Shown here in pieces: positions 61,171 to 64,000 of a stretch of DNA of 64,000 nucleotides. The first letter of the stretch is position 1, and the number at the start of each line of letters is the position of its first letter. Both the position numbers and the translations under genes were made by a program. The notes below the pieces were generated by a model. It made no database searches, was not told the origin of the DNA, and saw nothing but the letters and a program-made list of their open reading frames with translations. This DNA comes from Streptomyces sp. NBC_00273 (GTDB lineage Bacteria > Actinomycetota > Actinomycetes > Streptomycetales > Streptomycetaceae), in the NCBI RefSeq assembly GCF_036178145.1, contig NZ_CP108067.1:6337501-6401500 (forward strand), in the 5' to 3' direction.

Positions 61171-62691
61171 ATGGCGGACACCAAGCGCGAAATCGAGCGG
61201 AAATTCGAGTTCTCCAAGGCCAAATCTGCCCGGCGCGGGGTGCCGGACCTGACGGGCACGGCCGCCATCGCGGCCGTCTCCGACCAGGGCACCATCGACC
61301 TCGACGCCGTCTACTACGACACCCCCGACCAGCGGCTCGCCGCCGACGGCCTCACCCTGAGGCGCAGAACCGGCGGCGCGGACGAGGGCTGGCACCTCAA
61401 ACTGCCCGTCTCCCCGGGAGTGCGCGACGAGATCGGGGCCGCGCTCAGCGACACGGTCCCGCCCTCCCTCGCCGCCCTCGTCCGCTCCCGCGTCCGAGGC
61501 GCCGGACTCCAGCCACAGGTCAGGCTCCTCTCCTCGCGCAAGGTCAGCCACCTCCTCGACGCGGGCGGCGCCCTGCTCGCGGAACTGAGCACCGACGCCG
61601 TCGTCGCCGAGCGCGGCGAGACCACCGCCACCTGGACCGAGGTCGAGGTGGAACTCGCCGACGGCGTCGACCCCGAACTGCTCGACGCCGTGGAGAAGAC
61701 CTTCCGCAAGGCGGGACTCCGGGTCTCCGACGCCCCCTCGAAGCTCGCCCGGGCCCTCGCCGAAACCGCGGGCGAGCCCCCGGCCCGGCCCGCGGGCGGC
61801 GGCCCCGAAGGCACCACGGGCGCGCACGTGCTCGCGTACCTGCGCGAACAGCGCGACGCGCTCGTCGCCCAGGACCCGGCCGTGCGCCGCGGGCTGCCGG
61901 ACTCCGTCCACCAGATGCGGGTCGCCAGCCGCCGGATCCGCAGCGCCTTCAAGACGTACCGCAAGGTGATCGACCGGGCCGCCACCGACCCGATCGGCGA
62001 GGAGCTGCGCTGGCTCGCCGCCGAGCTCGGCGTCGACCGCGACCAGGAGGTCCTGCTGGAGCGGATCCAGAGCCACCTCGGCGAGCTGCCCCGCACCCTG
62101 ATGATCGGGCCGGTCCGCAGCAGGCTGCGCGTGTGGAACACCGCCCGCCGCTCCGGCTCGCGGCGCCGGGCCCTGGCCGTGCTCGACAGCGCGCGCTACG
62201 TGGACCTGCTGGACTCCCTCGACGCCGTGCTGGACGCGCCGTCCCTGCTGAAGGGCGCCGACAAGCCCCCGGAGGCGGTCCTGCCGAAGGCGGTGCTCCG
62301 CGACTACGCGCGCCTCGCCGTCCGCGTCGAGAGCGCCCTCTCGCTCGCCGAGGGCGAGCAGCGCGACCTGGCCCTGCACGACGCCCGCAAGGCGGCCAAG
62401 CGCGTCCGGTACGCGGCCGAGTCGGCCGTGCCCGTACTCGGCGAACCGGCGAAGAACCTGGCCAAGGCGGGGAAAGCGGTGCAGAACCTGCTCGGCGACC
62501 ACCAGGACAGCGTGGTGGCCCGCGGCGCCCTGCGCGGCCTCGCCGTCCAGGCGACGGCCGCGGGGGAGTCCGCCTTCACCTGGGGCGTGCTCTACGCACG
62601 CGAGGAGGCCCTGGCGGAGCGGCGCGAGAGGGAGCTTCCCGAGGTCTGGGCGAAGTTCTCCGACCCGGCGCTGCGGGCCGGCCTGGGATGA
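61171..62691 (+). CDS. CYTH-CHAD domain protein
   Basis: A 506-residue two-domain protein. The N-terminal CYTH (triphosphate tunnel) domain starts with the E-x-E-x-K signature EIERKFE (about 7-13) and includes YYDTPDQRLAADGLTLRRRTG and EVEVELADGV. The C-terminal CHAD domain (about 210-506) has HQMRVASRRIRSAFKTYR, HDARKAAKRVRYAAE and LLGDHQDSVVARGAL. CHAD domains bind polyphosphate and CYTH domains hydrolyse or bind triphosphates, so a polyphosphate-linked role is likely but unproven. ATG 61171 lies 6 nt after TAAGTT (61159-61164) with no ribosome site. Leaderless. Confidence 0.93.
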   Translation: MADTKREIERKFEFSKAKSARRGVPDLTGTAAIAAVSDQGTIDLDAVYYDTPDQRLAADGLTLRRRTGGADEGWHLKLPVSPGVRDEIGAALSDTVPPSLAALVRSRVRGAGLQPQVRLLSSRKVSHLLDAGGALLAELSTDAVVAERGETTATWTEVEVELADGVDPELLDAVEKTFRKAGLRVSDAPSKLARALAETAGEPPARPAGGGPEGTTGAHVLAYLREQRDALVAQDPAVRRGLPDSVHQMRVASRRIRSAFKTYRKVIDRAATDPIGEELRWLAAELGVDRDQEVLLERIQSHLGELPRTLMIGPVRSRLRVWNTARRSGSRRRALAVLDSARYVDLLDSLDAVLDAPSLLKGADKPPEAVLPKAVLRDYARLAVRVESALSLAEGEQRDLALHDARKAAKRVRYAAESAVPVLGEPAKNLAKAGKAVQNLLGDHQDSVVARGALRGLAVQATAAGESAFTWGVLYAREEALAERRERELPEVWAKFSDPALRAGLG

Positions 62692-62766
62692 TCATGTGGG
62701 TGGGGGCGGCTGAGCATCGAGGTACGCTTGAGAGCTGCCCCCTGCCCGCTTCACGAAAGTCGCGTG

Positions 62767-64000
62767 ATGACCGAGTCGGTCTTCCCTCAGCTTGAGGCCC
62801 TGCTTCCGCATGTGCAGAAGCCCATCCAGTACGTCGGCGGTGAACTCAACTCCACGGTCAAGGAGTGGGAGAGCTGTGACGTCCGCTGGGCGCTCATGTA
62901 CCCGGACGCGTACGAAGTCGGGCTGCCCAACCAGGGCGTCATGATCCTGTACGAGGTGCTCAACGAGCGCGAGGGCGTCCTCGCCGAGCGCACCTACAGC
63001 GTGTGGCCCGACCTCGAAGAACTGATGCGCGAGCACAAGGTGCCGCAGTTCACCGTGGACAGCCACCGCCCGGTCTCCGCCTTCGACGTGTTCGGCCTGT
63101 CCTTCTCCACGGAGCTGGGCTACACCAACATGCTCACGGCCCTGGACCTCGCCGGCATCCCGCTGGAGGCCCGCAACCGTACCGTCGACCACCCGATCGT
63201 CCTCGCGGGCGGCCACGCGGCCTTCAACCCCGAGCCGATCGCGGAGTTCATCGACTGCGCGGTCATCGGCGACGGCGAGCAGGCCGTCCTCGACATGACC
63301 GAGATCATCCGCACCTGGAAGGCCGAGGGGCGGCCGGGCGGGCGCGAAGAGGTCCTCCTCCGTCTCGCCAAGACCGGCAACGTCTACGTGCCGGGCTTCT
63401 ACGACGTCGAGTACCTGCCGGACGGCCGCATCGGCCGTGTCGTGCCCAACCGCTCCGGCGTGCCGTGGCGCGTGTCCAAGCACACGGTCATGGACCTCGA
63501 CGAGTGGCCGTACCCCAAGCAGCCCCTGGTCCCGCTCGCCGAGACCGTCCACGAGCGCATGTCCGTGGAGATCTTCCGCGGCTGCACCCGCGGCTGCCGT
63601 TTCTGCCAGGCCGGCATGATCACGCGCCCCGTGCGGGAGCGAAGCATCACCGGCATCGGCGAGATGGTGGAGAAGGGTCTGAAGGCCACCGGCTTCGAGG
63701 AGGTCGGCCTCCTCTCCCTGTCCTCCGCGGACCACACCGAGATCGCCGACATCGCCAAGGGCCTCGCCGACCGCTACACGGACGACAAGGTGGGCCTGTC
63801 CCTGCCGTCGACCCGTGTGGACGCGTTCAACGTGGACCTGGCCAACGAGCTGACCCGCAACGGTCGCCGCTCCGGCCTGACCTTCGCCCCCGAGGGCGGC
63901 TCCGAGCGCATGCGCAAGGTCATCAACAAGATGGTCTCGGAAGAGGACCTGATCCGGACCGTCGCCACCGCGTACGGCAACGGCTGGCGCCAGGTGAAGC
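62767..64000 (+). CDS. TIGR03960-family radical SAM protein, partial (3' end beyond window)
   Basis: The first 411 codons are visible, open to the window edge. N-terminal B12-binding-like domain (SCDVRWALMYPDAYEVGLPNQG), VFGLSFSTELGYTNM and VLAGGHAAFNPEP, then the radical SAM cluster C273-x3-C277-x2-C280 (FRGCTRGCRFCQAG), RPVRERS and the SAM-contacting SSADHTEI. The family is often fused or adjacent to a TIGR03936 (DUF2344) partner, which could lie just past the edge. A role in tRNA or cofactor modification is suspected. ATG 62767 is used. GTG 62764 immediately before it is equally possible. Confidence 0.9.
   Translation, partial: MTESVFPQLEALLPHVQKPIQYVGGELNSTVKEWESCDVRWALMYPDAYEVGLPNQGVMILYEVLNEREGVLAERTYSVWPDLEELMREHKVPQFTVDSHRPVSAFDVFGLSFSTELGYTNMLTALDLAGIPLEARNRTVDHPIVLAGGHAAFNPEPIAEFIDCAVIGDGEQAVLDMTEIIRTWKAEGRPGGREEVLLRLAKTGNVYVPGFYDVEYLPDGRIGRVVPNRSGVPWRVSKHTVMDLDEWPYPKQPLVPLAETVHERMSVEIFRGCTRGCRFCQAGMITRPVRERSITGIGEMVEKGLKATGFEEVGLLSLSSADHTEIADIAKGLADRYTDDKVGLSLPSTRVDAFNVDLANELTRNGRRSGLTFAPEGGSERMRKVINKMVSEEDLIRTVATAYGNGWRQVK

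Overview
This 64 kb window is a stretch of Streptomyces chromosome, or that of a very close relative. The evidence is GC content around 70% or higher with G/C in nearly every third codon position, many GTG starts, mycothiol-type redox genes, and a core gene order (malQ, pepN, asd, sodF, rpiB, tig-clpP1-clpP2-clpX, valS, folC-ndk, mreBCD-pbp2-rodA) that matches the central conserved arm of Streptomyces genomes as I know it. No plasmid, prophage, CRISPR array or biosynthetic gene cluster is visible. Most of the window is core genome. The only clearly accessory stretch is about 38.6-41.0 kb.

Layout. 1-8 kb: the N-terminus of a secreted N-acetylglucosaminidase-like protein (cut by the window edge), malQ, a small membrane protein, and a transport block. 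That block is a MarR repressor divergent from an MFS exporter with a palindromic operator on the promoter, then two EamA/DMT transporters and a LysR regulator. 8-23 kb: peptidases (two aminopeptidase N paralogues, a secreted M28 aminopeptidase, a very large TPPII-like secreted subtilase), asd, a divergent CGNR-regulator/PNPOx pair with a well-formed promoter-operator, and a DUF559/AbiEi-like protein. 23-31 kb: an Rv2466c-like thiol protein, sodF with a Nur box, three paralogous amino-acid permeases all on the minus strand, interleaved with an SDR gene and bioY.

31-38 kb: rpiB, a Nei/Fpg glycosylase, an Eis-like acetyltransferase, a membrane PP2C phosphatase, a solitary ABC ATPase with an N-terminal tripeptide repeat, a DUF4232 lipoprotein, a PLP decarboxylase translationally coupled to a small HD hydrolase, and a 64-residue membrane protein. 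38.6-41.0 kb: an accessory interval with a TIGR04222-like protein, an unrecognised 207-residue protein and the decayed C-terminus of a tyrosine integrase, ending about 70 bp from the 3' end of tRNA-Gly. This looks like the scar of an integrative element. tRNA-Pro follows.

41-64 kb: protein quality control (tig, clpP1, clpP2, clpX, with a ClgR-like site before clpP1), valS, an orphan histidine kinase, an MreB-like gene (mbl type), folC-DUF4233-ndk, the cell-wall morphogenesis cluster mreB-mreC-mreD-pbp2-rodA, a CYTH-CHAD protein and the start of a TIGR03960-type radical SAM protein that runs off the edge. Trigger factor and the Clp proteins handle nascent and damaged proteins. The mre/pbp2/rodA group builds lateral and spore wall in streptomycetes. 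Many genes end in perfect hairpins, and at least six start codons sit 6-7 nt after a TANNNT hexamer, which suggests leaderless transcripts.
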